Shown piece by piece: positions 44,087 to 52,880 of a stretch of DNA of 64,000 bases. The translations under genes were made by a program, and so were the position numbers. Source of the stretch: G051903925 sp051903925 (GTDB lineage: Bacteria > Pseudomonadota > Alphaproteobacteria > Zavarziniales > Zavarziniaceae); the NCBI RefSeq assembly GCF_051903925.1, contig NZ_CP173678.1, positions 1,364,001 to 1,428,000 of the forward strand. Reading direction: 5' to 3'. A model generated the notes under the pieces. That model did no database searches and had not been told where the DNA came from. It was given only the letters and a program-made list of their open reading frames with translations. How positions within the stretch are numbered: the stretch's first letter is position 1; the number at the start of each line of letters is the position of its first letter.

Positions 44087-44587
44087 TCAGGCGGCGGCGA
44101 AGGCGGGGTAATAGGCGACGGTGCCCTGGGCCATCGGGCCGCCCAGGGCCAAGGCCTGGAAGAAGGCGGCAGGCGGCCCGGGCAGGACCAGCCCCCTGAC
44201 CGCGCGGAAGCCGAAGCGGCCGTAATAGGCAGGGTCGCCCAGCACGACGCAGCCCTGCGCGCCGTTGCGACGCAGGGTGTCCAGCCCCTGCCGGACCAGG
44301 GCCAGGCCGATGCCGCCCTGCTGGTGCGCCGGGTCGACCGACACCGGCCCCAGCCCGAACCAGCCGATGTCGCGCCCGTCGATCGTCACGGGGGAGAAGG
44401 CGATGTGCCCGGCCACCGCGCCCCGCACGTCCGCCACCAGGGACAGCGCCAGGGCGCCGCCGGCGCGCAGGGCTTCGACCACTGCGGCTTCCTGGTGACT
44501 GCTGTGCGGCGCGTTCAGGAAGGCAGCACTGGTCAGGGCGCTGATGGCAGCCGCGTCCTCCGGACGCTCAGTGCGAATCGAAATCAT
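44087..44587 (-). CDS. GNAT-family N-acetyltransferase (YhbS-like)
   Basis: The 166-residue protein starts MISIRTERPEDAAAISALTS. It contains the acetyl-CoA-binding region GLGPVSVDPAHQQGGIGLAL and ends LPGPPAAFFQALAL, in the manner of YhbS-like acetyltransferases. The substrate is unknown. A GTG three codons upstream is an alternative. It follows bioA after 64 bp and may be co-transcribed, although a biotin role is not indicated. Confidence 0.8.
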   Translation of the reverse strand: MISIRTERPEDAAAISALTSAAFLNAPHSSHQEAAVVEALRAGGALALSLVADVRGAVAGHIAFSPVTIDGRDIGWFGLGPVSVDPAHQQGGIGLALVRQGLDTLRRNGAQGCVVLGDPAYYGRFGFRAVRGLVLPGPPAAFFQALALGGPMAQGTVAYYPAFAAA

Positions 44588-44651
44588 TCCGAGCACAGGG
44601 CCCCATCCGCGGCCAACAGGTCAAGCGCCACGCGGACCAGCGCCCGGCGCG

Positions 44652-45923
44652 TCACGCGGCGACGGCGCGCAATGCCTCCTCCAGCACGCCATAGACCAGG
44701 TCCAGCTCGGCCTCGGTCGTGCAATAGGGCGGCATCAGGTAGACCACATTGCCCATCGGCCGGACGAACACCCCGGCCTGCAGGCAGTGCTGGCGGATGC
44801 GCGGGCCGACCGCCGCCAGGTAGCTCTGCGCGGCGCCGGGTACGTCGGCCGCGGCGATGGTGCCGCAGGTCCGCACATTGGCAAGGGGCACGCGGCCGGC
44901 CAGGGCCTCCACCTGCTGGCGCTGCCGCCGGGCCAGGGTGGCGACGCGCTCCGCTACCGGCTCCGCCTGCCAGACCTCGACATTGGCCAGCGCCGCGGCG
45001 CAGGCGATCGGGTTCGCGGTGTAGGAACTCGAGTGATAGAAGGTGCGGGCGCGATCCTCGGAATAGTGCGCATCGAACACCGCGGCGCTGGCCAGGGTCG
45101 CCGCCAGCGGAATGGCGCCGCCGGTCAGGCCCTTGGACGTGCACAGGATGTCTGGCGCGATGCCGGCCTGGTCGCAGGCGAACAGCGTGCCCGTGCGGCC
45201 CCAGCCGGTCATCACCTCGTCCGCGATGAACAGGATGCCCGTGGCCGCCGCGATGCGGCGCAATTCGGCCAGGATCGCGGGCGGGTACATCAGCATGCCG
45301 CCCGCCCCCAGGACCAGGGGCTCCACGATCAGTGCTGCGGCGCGGCCCGCGCGGGCGACCTGCTCGAACGCGTCCAGCGTCGCCTGCTCCTGGCCCGCCA
45401 CGGGGAACGGGATCGTGTCCACGGCGAACAGCAGCGGCTCATAGGGCGCATTGAACACGCCGCGGGCGCCGACGCTCATCGCGCCGATCGTGTCGCCGTG
45501 ATAGCTGTGCTCCATCACCACGATGCGGTCGCGCCGCTCGCCCCGGGCGCGGGCGGTGCCCAGCGCCATCTTCAGCGCGACCTCGACCGCGGTGGAGCCG
45601 CTGTCGGAATAGAACACGTGCTCCAGCCCGGCCGGGGCCAGGCGCACCAGCGCATGGGCCAGCTGCTCGGCCGGGGCATGGGTGAAGCCGGCGAAGATCA
45701 CCTGGTCCAGGTTTTCGGTCGCCGTGCGGATCGCCGCCATGATGTGCGGCTGGCGATGCCCATGCGTGATCACCCACCACGAGGCGATGCCGTCGAACAG
45801 GCGGCGGCCGTCGCGCGTTTCCAGCCATGCGCCCTCGGTCCGCGTCACCTCGATCGCGGGCGGCTCCAGCGCGTGCTGGGTGAAGGGATGCCAGACGGGG
45901 GAACGGGTCACGGGGTGCTCCAC
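44652..45923 (-). CDS. bioA: Adenosylmethionine-8-amino-7-oxononanoate aminotransferase
   Basis: BioA converts KAPA to DAPA using S-adenosylmethionine as amino donor. The 423-residue PLP enzyme has HPFTQHALEPPAIEVTRTEG, the biotin-specific SWWVITHGHRQPHI, YSDSGSTAVEVALKMA, the PLP region FIADEVMTGWGRTG and the Schiff-base lysine in CTSKGLTGGAIPLA. It starts five bases after the bioF stop. Confidence 0.96.
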   Translation of the reverse strand: MEHPVTRSPVWHPFTQHALEPPAIEVTRTEGAWLETRDGRRLFDGIASWWVITHGHRQPHIMAAIRTATENLDQVIFAGFTHAPAEQLAHALVRLAPAGLEHVFYSDSGSTAVEVALKMALGTARARGERRDRIVVMEHSYHGDTIGAMSVGARGVFNAPYEPLLFAVDTIPFPVAGQEQATLDAFEQVARAGRAAALIVEPLVLGAGGMLMYPPAILAELRRIAAATGILFIADEVMTGWGRTGTLFACDQAGIAPDILCTSKGLTGGAIPLAATLASAAVFDAHYSEDRARTFYHSSSYTANPIACAAALANVEVWQAEPVAERVATLARRQRQQVEALAGRVPLANVRTCGTIAAADVPGAAQSYLAAVGPRIRQHCLQAGVFVRPMGNVVYLMPPYCTTEAELDLVYGVLEEALRAVAA

Positions 45924-45928
45924 GCAGG

Positions 45929-47062
45929 TCAGGATCGGTCAAGGGCCGCCAGCGTCGCCACCAGCGCGTCGACCACGGGCGGGTCGACATTGAGCGTCAG
46001 CGATACGCGCAGGCGGGCGGTGCCCTCCGGCACCGTGGGGGGGCGGATCGCCCGGCAGTCGAAGCCGGCGCGGCGCAGGGCCTGGGCCGCGCGGACGGCG
46101 CGGCCATCCTCGCCCAGGATCACGGGGATGATCTGGCTGCCGCTGGGGGGCACGCCCAGGCGCCCGGCGAACAGCTGCCCGGCATGGTCGACCAGGGCGT
46201 CCAGCTGCCGGCGGCGCTGCGGCTCGTCCACCAGGATGCGCAACGCCTCGCGCACCGCGGCGGCCATCAGGGGCGAGGGGGCGGTGGCGAAGATGAACTG
46301 CCGCGCCCGGTTGACGAGCAGGTCGACCAGCGGCGTCGCCGCCGTGACCAGCGCGCCGGACGCACCCAGAGCCTTGCCGCATGTGTGGAGCACGACCAGG
46401 TGCGGCCCGTGCTCCAGCCCGGCGGCCAGGCCCAGGCCGCCGGGGCCCAGCACACCCGTCGCGTGTGCCTCGTCCACCACCAGGACGCCGTCATGCTGGC
46501 GGGCAACCGCGTCGAGTTCGGCCAGCGGCGCCCGGTCGCCGTCCATGGAATAGAGGCTTTCCACCGCCAGCCAGGGAACGCCGCGGCCGCCCCGGGCCCG
46601 CCACTGCGACACCTGGGCGGCGAAGTCGTCGGCATCGTTGTGGCGGGCGGCCACCGCCTCGGCCCGGCCGGCGCGGATCCCCTCGCGCGTGCTGGCATGG
46701 CTGAGCGCGTCATAGACGATCAGGTCGCCGGGTTGCGGCAGGGCCGAGAAGATCGCCATGTTGGCAGCGTAGCCGCTGCCGAAATAGAGCGCGCGTGGCG
46801 CCCCGAACAGGCGCGCCGCTTCCTCTTCCAGCGCCTCGTGCTCCGGATGATTGCCGCGCAGCAGGCGGGAGCCGGCGGCCCCGACGGGCACGCCACGGCC
46901 GATCGCCGCCGCGACTGCCGCGCCCAGGCGGGGCGAGGTGGCCAGCCCCAGATAGTCGTTCGATGCGAAGTCATGGCCGTCGCGCGGGGCCAGCACGCGG
47001 CGGCGGCCACGGGCGTCCAGCGCCTGCAAGGCCTGGTCCGAGCGGTCCAGCAATCCGGTCAC
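45929..47062 (-). CDS. bioF: 8-amino-7-oxononanoate synthase
   Basis: BioF condenses pimeloyl-ACP/CoA with alanine, the first PLP step of biotin synthesis. The 377-residue product has FASNDYLGLATSPRLG, GSRLLRGNHPEHEALEEEAA, VVDEAHATGVLGPGGLG and the Schiff-base lysine in LHTCGKALGASGALV. The start is GTG at 47062 giving MTGLLDRSDQAL; upstream frame is not family-like. bioB and bioD are not in the window. Confidence 0.94.
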   Translation of the reverse strand: MTGLLDRSDQALQALDARGRRRVLAPRDGHDFASNDYLGLATSPRLGAAVAAAIGRGVPVGAAGSRLLRGNHPEHEALEEEAARLFGAPRALYFGSGYAANMAIFSALPQPGDLIVYDALSHASTREGIRAGRAEAVAARHNDADDFAAQVSQWRARGGRGVPWLAVESLYSMDGDRAPLAELDAVARQHDGVLVVDEAHATGVLGPGGLGLAAGLEHGPHLVVLHTCGKALGASGALVTAATPLVDLLVNRARQFIFATAPSPLMAAAVREALRILVDEPQRRRQLDALVDHAGQLFAGRLGVPPSGSQIIPVILGEDGRAVRAAQALRRAGFDCRAIRPPTVPEGTARLRVSLTLNVDPPVVDALVATLAALDRS

Positions 47063-47184
47063 GCAGGCGATCCTTCCGCAGTGGTTCACACGTCCGCCCC
47101 CGTGGCCGGCGCGGTGGCGGCGCAGCATAGGGCCGGCGCGGCGCACGGCAAGTCGGCACTCGGCCGGTCCGATGCTTGATGATC

Positions 47185-47218
47185 GTTCGATATTGAACTA
47201 GATAGTTCGATATCGAAC
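47185..47218. promoter_or_regulatory. Paired MarR-type operator palindromes
   Basis: GTTCGATATTGAAC (47185-47198) and GTTCGATATCGAAC (47205-47218) are near-identical 14-bp palindromes, the second perfect, spaced 20 bp centre to centre. They lie 17 bp before the start of a nitroreductase-fold gene that is translationally coupled to a MarR regulator. That is the normal place for an autoregulatory operator; the pair also faces bioF on the other strand. Confidence 0.78.
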
Positions 47219-47234
47219 TTTATGGAGCGACGTG

Positions 47235-48386
47235 ATGACCAGCCGACGCACGGTCCTGCGCATCCTGGGTGGGGGTGCCATCCTGGCGGCAGGTGGGGCC
47301 GGCCTGTGGGCCGCCACGCGGGATCCGGTGGCGGCCCGCGCGCCCTGGGCCCAGGCGGGCCGCGACGGGACGACCGATCCACGCCGGCGCGCGCTGTCCT
47401 TCGCCGTGCTGGCGCCAAATCCGCACAACCGCCAGCCCTGGCTGGCCGATCTGTCGGTGCCAGGCGAAATCGGGCTGTTCTGCGACCCGGAACGGCGGTT
47501 GCCGCACACCGACCCGTTCGACCGCCAGGTGACGATCGGCCTGGGCTGCTTCCTGGAACTGCTGGCCCAGGCCGCGGCCGAGGATGGCCATCGCGCCGAT
47601 ATCGCCCTGTTTCCGGACGGGGAGCCGGACGCGCGCCTCGACGACCGCCCGGTGGCGCGGGTCCGCCTGGTTCCGGATCCGGGCGTGACTCGCGATCCGC
47701 TTTTCGCCTGGGTCCTGGAGCGACGGTCGAACAAGGAGCCCTATGACACCGCACGCCCCGTCGCGGCCGCCGACCTAGCGGCGATCGCCGCCGTGGCAAG
47801 GCAGGGAACGGTCGCCTTCACCGCGGACTCGGCGCGGGTGGCGGAGCTGCGCGCGGCCGCATGGGCCGCCAGCCTGACCGAGATGACGACGCGCGAGACC
47901 GCGCGGGAGAGCATCGACCTGCTGCGCATCGGCCGTGCCGAGATCGAGGCCAATCCCGACGGCATCGCCCTGGCCGGACCGGGGATCGAGGCGCTGGATG
48001 CGGCCGGGTTGCTTTCGCGCACGGCGCTGCTGGACCCGGCTTCGTCGGCTTTCGCGCAGCAGGCGGCGATCCTGAAGGCGCCGATCGACACGGCCATGGC
48101 GTTCCTGTGGCTGGCGACGCCGGGCAATTCCCGCAGCCAGCAGATCGGGGCCGGACGCGACCATGTCCGCATGAACCTGGCGGCCACGGCCCGGGGCCTG
48201 GCCATGCACCCGTTGAGCCAGGCCCTGCAGGAGTTTCCGGCCATGCGCCCCCATGCCGTGCGGATGCGCGCGGACCTGGCCATCGCGCCGGGCGACACGC
48301 TGCACATGTTCGTGCGCCTGGGCTATGGTCCACCGGTCCGGCCCAGCCCGCGCTGGCCCTATGGAACGCGCATCAGGACCGCATGA
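47235..48386 (+). CDS. Tat-exported nitroreductase-fold (Acg-like) protein
   Basis: The 383-residue product starts MTSRRTVLRILGGGAILAAG, a twin-arginine signal that implies export of a folded, cofactor-bound protein. The body contains LAPNPHNRQPW, FDRQVTIGLGCFLELL and ERRSNKEPYDT, then the late SQQIGAGRDHVRMNLAATARG. These segments are typical of Acg-like flavin-binding nitroreductase relatives. Its substrate is unknown. GGAG precedes the ATG; a GTG one codon upstream is in frame. It overlaps the marR-type gene by four bases. Confidence 0.75.
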   Translation: MTSRRTVLRILGGGAILAAGGAGLWAATRDPVAARAPWAQAGRDGTTDPRRRALSFAVLAPNPHNRQPWLADLSVPGEIGLFCDPERRLPHTDPFDRQVTIGLGCFLELLAQAAAEDGHRADIALFPDGEPDARLDDRPVARVRLVPDPGVTRDPLFAWVLERRSNKEPYDTARPVAAADLAAIAAVARQGTVAFTADSARVAELRAAAWAASLTEMTTRETARESIDLLRIGRAEIEANPDGIALAGPGIEALDAAGLLSRTALLDPASSAFAQQAAILKAPIDTAMAFLWLATPGNSRSQQIGAGRDHVRMNLAATARGLAMHPLSQALQEFPAMRPHAVRMRADLAIAPGDTLHMFVRLGYGPPVRPSPRWPYGTRIRTA

Positions 48387-48844
48387 CCGATCAGGACGCC
48401 GCCGGGGAGGGACACGCCGACCTGTTCCGCTTCCTGACAGAGGTGGGGATCATCGCCCAGCTGTCGGGCACCGCCTTCCAGAAGGTCATGGCGCCGCCGA
48501 TGACGCTGCCGCAGTTCGCCGTCCTGCACCACCTGACGCGCGTGGGCGGGGACAAGACGCCGCTGCACATCGCCACGGCGCTGCAGGTGTCAAAGGGGGC
48601 CATGACCAACACACTGGGCCACCTGGAGCGTGCCGGCTGGATCAACGTGCGGCCCGATGCGCGCGACGGCCGGTCGAAGCGGGTCGATCTGAGCCCGGCC
48701 GGCATCCAGGCCCATCGCGATGCGGTGGCGGCGATCGCGCCCGAACTGGCCTGGCTGGCGGGCGCGATCGGGGGGAAGCCGATCGCCGCCGTGCTCCCGC
48801 TGCTGGAGGCCGTGCGCACGGCCCTGGACCGCCGCCGCGACTGA
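48383..48844 (+). CDS. MarR-family transcriptional regulator
   Basis: The 153-residue protein has the winged-helix core MTLPQFAVLHHLTRVGGDKT, HIATALQVSKGAMTNTLGHL and the wing DARDGRSKRVDLSPAG. The ATG overlaps the preceding stop (ATGA), so the two genes are coupled. The pair of palindromes upstream of the first gene is its likely binding site. The inducer is unknown. Confidence 0.9.
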   Translation: MTDQDAAGEGHADLFRFLTEVGIIAQLSGTAFQKVMAPPMTLPQFAVLHHLTRVGGDKTPLHIATALQVSKGAMTNTLGHLERAGWINVRPDARDGRSKRVDLSPAGIQAHRDAVAAIAPELAWLAGAIGGKPIAAVLPLLEAVRTALDRRRD

Positions 48845-48854
48845 GGGCGCGTGG

Positions 48855-49310
48855 TCAGTGGCTGCCCCCGCCACCGCCACCACCACCCCCGCCACCGCCA
48901 CCCCCTTCGTGGTGCTGGGCGGTTTCGGCCCGGCGGCGGGCCTCGTCGCGGGCCTTCTGCATGCGATAGAGCTCGTCGCAGTCGCCGTCGAGGCAGTTGA
49001 GATTGGCCTGGATCCAGTTCGACCGGGCCTCGTCCCCGCGCGCCTCCGCGGCCACGACCTGGCCCTTGAAGTGCTGGCGCAGCGCGAACTTTGTCGCCTC
49101 GGGCGATGCGGCCAGGACCTGGACCGCGTCCCCCGCCGGGCCCAGCGCGTCGAGCGAGCCGCTCTGGATGATCGAGATCAGCCCCTCGGTCCCGGGGGAA
49201 TGGATGGGCGCCTGCTTGCCGGTGTCGACGCAACTGGCGGCCTGCAGGGTGAACGCCATGGCCAGCGCGGCCGGGATCGTTGCGATCTTCTTCTTGTGCC
49301 TGGATATCAT
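48855..49310 (-). CDS. Small exported protein or lipoprotein with a polyglycine tail
   Basis: The product is 151 residues. After a basic start (MISRHKKK) there is a hydrophobic segment ending LQAASC, which may be a lipobox with Cys27. The middle part is helical and charged. The end is an uninterrupted run of about 14 glycines followed by Ser-His. Two further cysteines (NCLDGDC) could form a disulfide. I do not recognise the family. The glycine tract is encoded by a simple-sequence stretch near 48862-48905 and could vary in length. Confidence 0.6.
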   Translation of the reverse strand: MISRHKKKIATIPAALAMAFTLQAASCVDTGKQAPIHSPGTEGLISIIQSGSLDALGPAGDAVQVLAASPEATKFALRQHFKGQVVAAEARGDEARSNWIQANLNCLDGDCDELYRMQKARDEARRRAETAQHHEGGGGGGGGGGGGGGSH

Positions 49311-49493
49311 CGGGGCCCTCTGCGACTTGTCGGAGCGATCCGCCGGGATCGTTCCTGGTCGTGGCAGTAGAGCTGCCGCGGCCCGGCCCGGCCTTGATGC
49401 CGGTCAAGCCGCAGCACAGGCGCCGGGCGGAGCCTTTGACAGTCCTGGCTGGCGCGGCCGTAACCCGCATGCCGCCGGCGGAGGCAAAAGGGA

Positions 49494-49580
49494 TGGTGCG
49501 GGCGGTCGGACTCGAACCGACATATCCGTAAGGACGGCGGATTTTGAGTCCGCTGCGTCTACCAGTTCCGCCACGCCCGC
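49494..49580 (-). tRNA. tRNA-Leu (CAA)
   Basis: On the minus strand the gene starts GCGGGCGTGGCGGAACTGG and ends GGTTCGAGTCCGACCGCC plus CGCACCA, with CCA encoded. The anticodon loop CTCAAAA gives anticodon CAA, reading UUG. A long variable arm is present, as expected for leucine. Confidence 0.93.
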
Positions 49581-49785
49581 ACGAAGGTGTCCGCCGCGCG
49601 GGTGCGCCGCGGGGACCTGCCGTTCGTATATTGCACCATCCGGGAAAAGGCCAGGGGGTGGGCACAGCTGCCGGGCAGGATCGCCGCTTGCGCCCTCACG
49701 GATGGCTGCGCCATGCTCCCGCCCGTAAGGCGGGACAACAATCAAGACGGGCATCGGCCAAGCCTGGCCGGAAGGGGGAGAGGGG

Positions 49786-50196
49786 ATGGACGACCGCCTG
49801 CGGGCGCTTGCGCGCACCTGCCTGGCCGAGGCGGAGGGCGATGCCCGGCCGTTTCCCGACATCGTGGCAGCCCTGGCCGCGGCCGGCTTCGAGGCCTATC
49901 TGGTCGACCTGCGCCATGGCCGCGCCACCTACAGCCTGCCGGATGGCGACAGCGTGGTGCTGGACACCCATCGCGTGGTCGCTCCGGTCGCCCCACGCCT
50001 GGACCATGCGGCCCTGCAGGCGGCGATCCGCGAGGCGCAGCAGGCGGTGCCGGGCTACACCTATCGCGGCTTTTGCGAGAAGGCGGCACGGGCCGGCTGC
50101 GCCTTCTATGTCGTGTCGTTCAGCGGGCGGCGGGCGCTCTATGTCGGGCGCGACGCCGCCACGCACGTGGAACCGTTCCCGGCCCCGGCGGACTGA
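49786..50196 (+). CDS. DUF1398-family protein
   Basis: The 136-residue product MDDRLRALARTCLAEAEGDA has the DUF1398 pattern: FPDIVAALAAAGFEAYLVDL, then TYSLPDG, the helix LQAAIREAQQAVPGYTYRGF and GCAFYVVSFSGRRALYVGRD. The family has no known role. GGGGGAGAGGGG precedes the ATG. It is monocistronic and convergent with the next gene. Confidence 0.75.
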   Translation: MDDRLRALARTCLAEAEGDARPFPDIVAALAAAGFEAYLVDLRHGRATYSLPDGDSVVLDTHRVVAPVAPRLDHAALQAAIREAQQAVPGYTYRGFCEKAARAGCAFYVVSFSGRRALYVGRDAATHVEPFPAPAD

Positions 50197-50202
50197 GGCG
50201 GC

Positions 50203-51510
50203 TCAGCCCACCAGCTGACCGACGATGGCCTGGGCCTGGTCGATCATCAGGCGGGTGCGCAGCTTGTAGGCGGCGACAGCGCTGCGGTCGACCTCGAACA
50301 GCTGGTTCTCGGGGTAGTTGCGGCCGAACACGTCCATCAGCAGGCTGCGATAGGCGCCCGAGAATACCCGCGAGCCGAGCGCCCGGTCCTCGGCATAGGC
50401 GACGTAGTGCGCGCTGGGCAAGGCCAGCGCCAGGGCGGCGGGGGTGCGCGCCATGACCATGCGATGCCGGGTCAGCGTCGCCTCCAGCTCGTGCGGGGGC
50501 GTGCGGGCCATCACCGCGGCGTCGATGCTGAACAGCTGCTCGTCCGGGGCCGCGCGCAACGGCATCAGGTCGACCAGCCATTCGCCCAGCGTCGCCACGT
50601 TGCTGCGGCCATGGCCATAGACCAGCGCATCCTCGCCGCTGCGTGCCAGCCACAGGTCCAGCCGGTCCAGCAGGGCACCCACGCGGCCCGGGTCGACGGC
50701 GTCGCGGAAGTCGACGCCGAACAGGCCGACGGCGCGCCGCCCCGCCTGGGCCAAATCCAGCACGGCGTCGTTCAGGTGCTGCTGGTAGATGCCGCCGCCA
50801 TTGCCCAGCACGACCAGGTCGAACGGCCCCTCGGGCGCCGCTTCGCCCACGGTCATGGCGACCACCTCGGCCATGGGCGGCAGGATGCGCGGCAGCAGGC
50901 GCTGGCGCCATTGCTGCGACGGGTCGTGCACGGGATCGAACGACACCGCCAGGATGCGCCGGACGACGGGCGCGCGCGCCATGTCGGGATCCAGGCGGAT
51001 CACCAGTTCGTCCTCGTGCGCACGGATCGCCTGGCGGAAGTGGAAGCCGGCATCGACACAGGCCTGGATCAGGGCAGCATCGCCCAGCCGGCCGGGGGGC
51101 GCCGTGTCGTCCGGCATCAGGTTGGCCGGCTGGTACGACACGACCGCCGGCACGCCATAGGCGCGCAACGCCGCCAGGAAGGCGGGCAGGTCGGGCACCT
51201 GTTCCAGCAGGCCCAGGGCCGCGACGAAGCTGATGCCTTCGATCTGGGGCAGGATGCCCCGGTCGACCGCGCTGACGATCGTGGTGGGCTCGGTCTTGTG
51301 GCTGTCGACGGGCAGGTAGGCCGTCGCAAAGGGCAGGTAGTCCTGCAGCGCCATCGCACCGGCGCCCAGGTCCAGGACGATGCTGCCGGTCGGCACGCAC
51401 TGCGCGGCAAGGGCCGCGCGATGGTCGCTGCGGGCATCGCGCGGCGGCTTCAGGGCCAGGCGCGCCAGGTCGGCGTCGACCTGGGCAAAGGCGTCATCCT
51501 CAAGGCTCAT
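50203..51510 (-). CDS. SAM-dependent methyltransferase-like protein next to flagellin genes
   Basis: The 435-residue protein has an N-terminal SAM-binding motif VLDLGAGAMALQDYLPF, which fits a class I methyltransferase. A middle region with FDLVVLGNGGGIYQQHLNDA reads like a second Rossmann or pyruvyltransferase-type fold. The family is not certain. Its location directly before the flagellin cluster and near glycan genes suggests a part in flagellar or surface-glycan modification, which is inference. Confidence 0.6.
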   Translation of the reverse strand: MSLEDDAFAQVDADLARLALKPPRDARSDHRAALAAQCVPTGSIVLDLGAGAMALQDYLPFATAYLPVDSHKTEPTTIVSAVDRGILPQIEGISFVAALGLLEQVPDLPAFLAALRAYGVPAVVSYQPANLMPDDTAPPGRLGDAALIQACVDAGFHFRQAIRAHEDELVIRLDPDMARAPVVRRILAVSFDPVHDPSQQWRQRLLPRILPPMAEVVAMTVGEAAPEGPFDLVVLGNGGGIYQQHLNDAVLDLAQAGRRAVGLFGVDFRDAVDPGRVGALLDRLDLWLARSGEDALVYGHGRSNVATLGEWLVDLMPLRAAPDEQLFSIDAAVMARTPPHELEATLTRHRMVMARTPAALALALPSAHYVAYAEDRALGSRVFSGAYRSLLMDVFGRNYPENQLFEVDRSAVAAYKLRTRLMIDQAQAIVGQLVG

Positions 51511-51616
51511 CGGGTACCCGCCAGGCGATATCAGGGAATACGCTCATGCGCGCACGGTGGACGGGGCATGGTTAACAACCGCTCAATGCAGGGCGCCCAG
51601 GCGTAAATGCCTCACC

Positions 51617-51631
51617 CGGCAGGACTTGCCC
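51617..51631. promoter_or_regulatory. Inverted-repeat enhancer candidate for flagellin 1
   Basis: CGGCA-GGACT-TGCCC is an imperfect 5-5-5 inverted repeat about 100 bp before the sigma-54 promoter of the first flagellin gene. The same core, CGGCA-N5-TGCCG, occurs three times upstream of the second. This position and form fit an activator site for a FlbD/NtrC-type regulator, as with the ftr elements of Caulobacter. Confidence 0.55.
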
Positions 51632-51729
51632 GCGTGCGTCCGAATCTGCCGGGCCAAGCCTGCCGCCCGGACTGTCGCCCCACGGTGCTGATCCGTTCAT
51701 TTTCAATGCCTTACGAGATTTTTCTGGGC

Positions 51730-51745
51730 TGGCACATGGCTTGCT
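51730..51745 (+). promoter_or_regulatory. Sigma-54 promoter of flagellin 1
   Basis: TGGCAC-ATGGC-TTGCT matches the -24/-12 consensus exactly (GG and GC correctly spaced). The flagellin start is 48 bp downstream. The 282-bp gap it lies in holds no gene. Confidence 0.85.
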
Positions 51746-51792
51746 GAAGTGGGTCCAGCACTTCGCATGGCTGCCAGAAAGGGACCGGCCAG

Positions 51793-52608
51793 ATGGTTCT
51801 CTCGATCAACAACAACTACTCCGCGGCCATTGCGCTGCAGAACCTGAACAGGACCAACACCCAGCTGGAGACGACCCAGAGCCGGATCAATACGGGCCTC
51901 AAGGTCTCCACCGCCAAGGACGACGGCGCGATCTACGCGATCGGCGAGATCAGCAAGGGCGAGGTTTCGGGCCTGCGCGCGGTCAGCGGCGTGATCTCGA
52001 ACGGCGAGTCGATCGTGGGTGTCGCCCTCGACGCCGGCAAGCAGGTCAACGGCATCCTGAACGAGATGCTGAAGAAGGCGGTCTCGGCCACCGACCAGAC
52101 GCTGACGACGGCCCAGCGCAATGCGATCGTCGACGACTACTCGGCGCTCCGCAACCAGATCGCCAACATCGTCAACAATGCCGAGTTCAACGGCCAGAAC
52201 TTGATCGGCACGTCCAACGCCACGATCGAGGTCAAGATCAACACCAATGGCGGCGTGCTGACCCTGACCGCCCGGACATTGACGGCGGAAGCCCTGAGCA
52301 TCAACGCCGCCACGCTGGACAGCCTGGCCAATGCCTCGGCCGCTGTATCGGCGACCAAGGCCGCGATCAACGAGGCGGCCTCGCGCCTGGGCAACCTGGG
52401 CGCCAATGCGCGCTCGCTGGAAGCCAACAACGCCTTCATCAATTCGCTGATCGACGCCAACAACCAGGCCATCTCGAACCTGGTCGACGCCGACCTGGCC
52501 GAAGAGTCGGCCCGCCTTCAGGCGCTGCAGATCAAGCAGCAGCTGGGCGTGCAGGCCCTGTCGATCGCCAATGCCGCGCCGCAGACCCTGCTGTCGCTGT
52601 TCCGGTAA
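51793..52608 (+). CDS. Flagellin (copy 1)
   Basis: The 271-residue protein is a short flagellin of the alphaproteobacterial type with only the D0/D1 core. The N-terminus MVLSINNNYSAAIALQNLN plus TTQSRINTGLKVSTAKDDGA, and the C-terminus SNLVDADLAEESARLQALQ plus LGVQALSIANAAPQTLLSLFR, form the filament coiled coils. The variable D2/D3 domains are missing. It is expressed from its own sigma-54 promoter. Confidence 0.95.
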   Translation: MVLSINNNYSAAIALQNLNRTNTQLETTQSRINTGLKVSTAKDDGAIYAIGEISKGEVSGLRAVSGVISNGESIVGVALDAGKQVNGILNEMLKKAVSATDQTLTTAQRNAIVDDYSALRNQIANIVNNAEFNGQNLIGTSNATIEVKINTNGGVLTLTARTLTAEALSINAATLDSLANASAAVSATKAAINEAASRLGNLGANARSLEANNAFINSLIDANNQAISNLVDADLAEESARLQALQIKQQLGVQALSIANAAPQTLLSLFR

Positions 52609-52668
52609 CCGCATCACCGTGGTCGGCGCCGCGACCCGGCGCCAAGTCCCTTTCCTCCGCGCCCCGCC

Positions 52669-52726
52669 CGGCAAGGCTTGCCGGGCGGGCGCGGCAGGAC
52701 TTGCCGGGAAGCGGCAGTTTTTGCCG
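52669..52726. promoter_or_regulatory. Three inverted-repeat enhancer candidates for flagellin 2
   Basis: Three sites of form CGGCA-N5-TGCCG start at 52669 (AGGCT centre), 52692 (GGACT centre) and 52712 (GTTTT centre), spaced 23 and 20 bp. They lie about 90-145 bp before the sigma-54 promoter. The first is nested in a longer palindrome (52663-52689) that could also end transcription from flagellin 1. Confidence 0.65.
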
Positions 52727-52814
52727 GGTGCCCGGCAGGAATTTCCCAGCAGGCCAAGGCATCCGGTTCTCGTCCACTAAGCAGAATCAATGACTTGAGT
52801 TGGGGAGGCCGGTC

Positions 52815-52830
52815 TGGCACGCCCCTTGCT
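52815..52830 (+). promoter_or_regulatory. Sigma-54 promoter of flagellin 2
   Basis: TGGCAC-GCCCC-TTGCT is a perfect -24/-12 match with the same spacing as at flagellin 1. The start codon is 51 bp downstream. Confidence 0.87.
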
Positions 52831-52880
52831 CTCGTTGGTCGTGGGCAAAACGCCCATGCAGCATCCAGAAGGACGCGATC

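Noticed and set aside
49494..49580. tRNA-Leu as a possible island boundary.
   Set aside because: Genes on both sides look like ordinary chromosome and no integrase or att repeat was seen.
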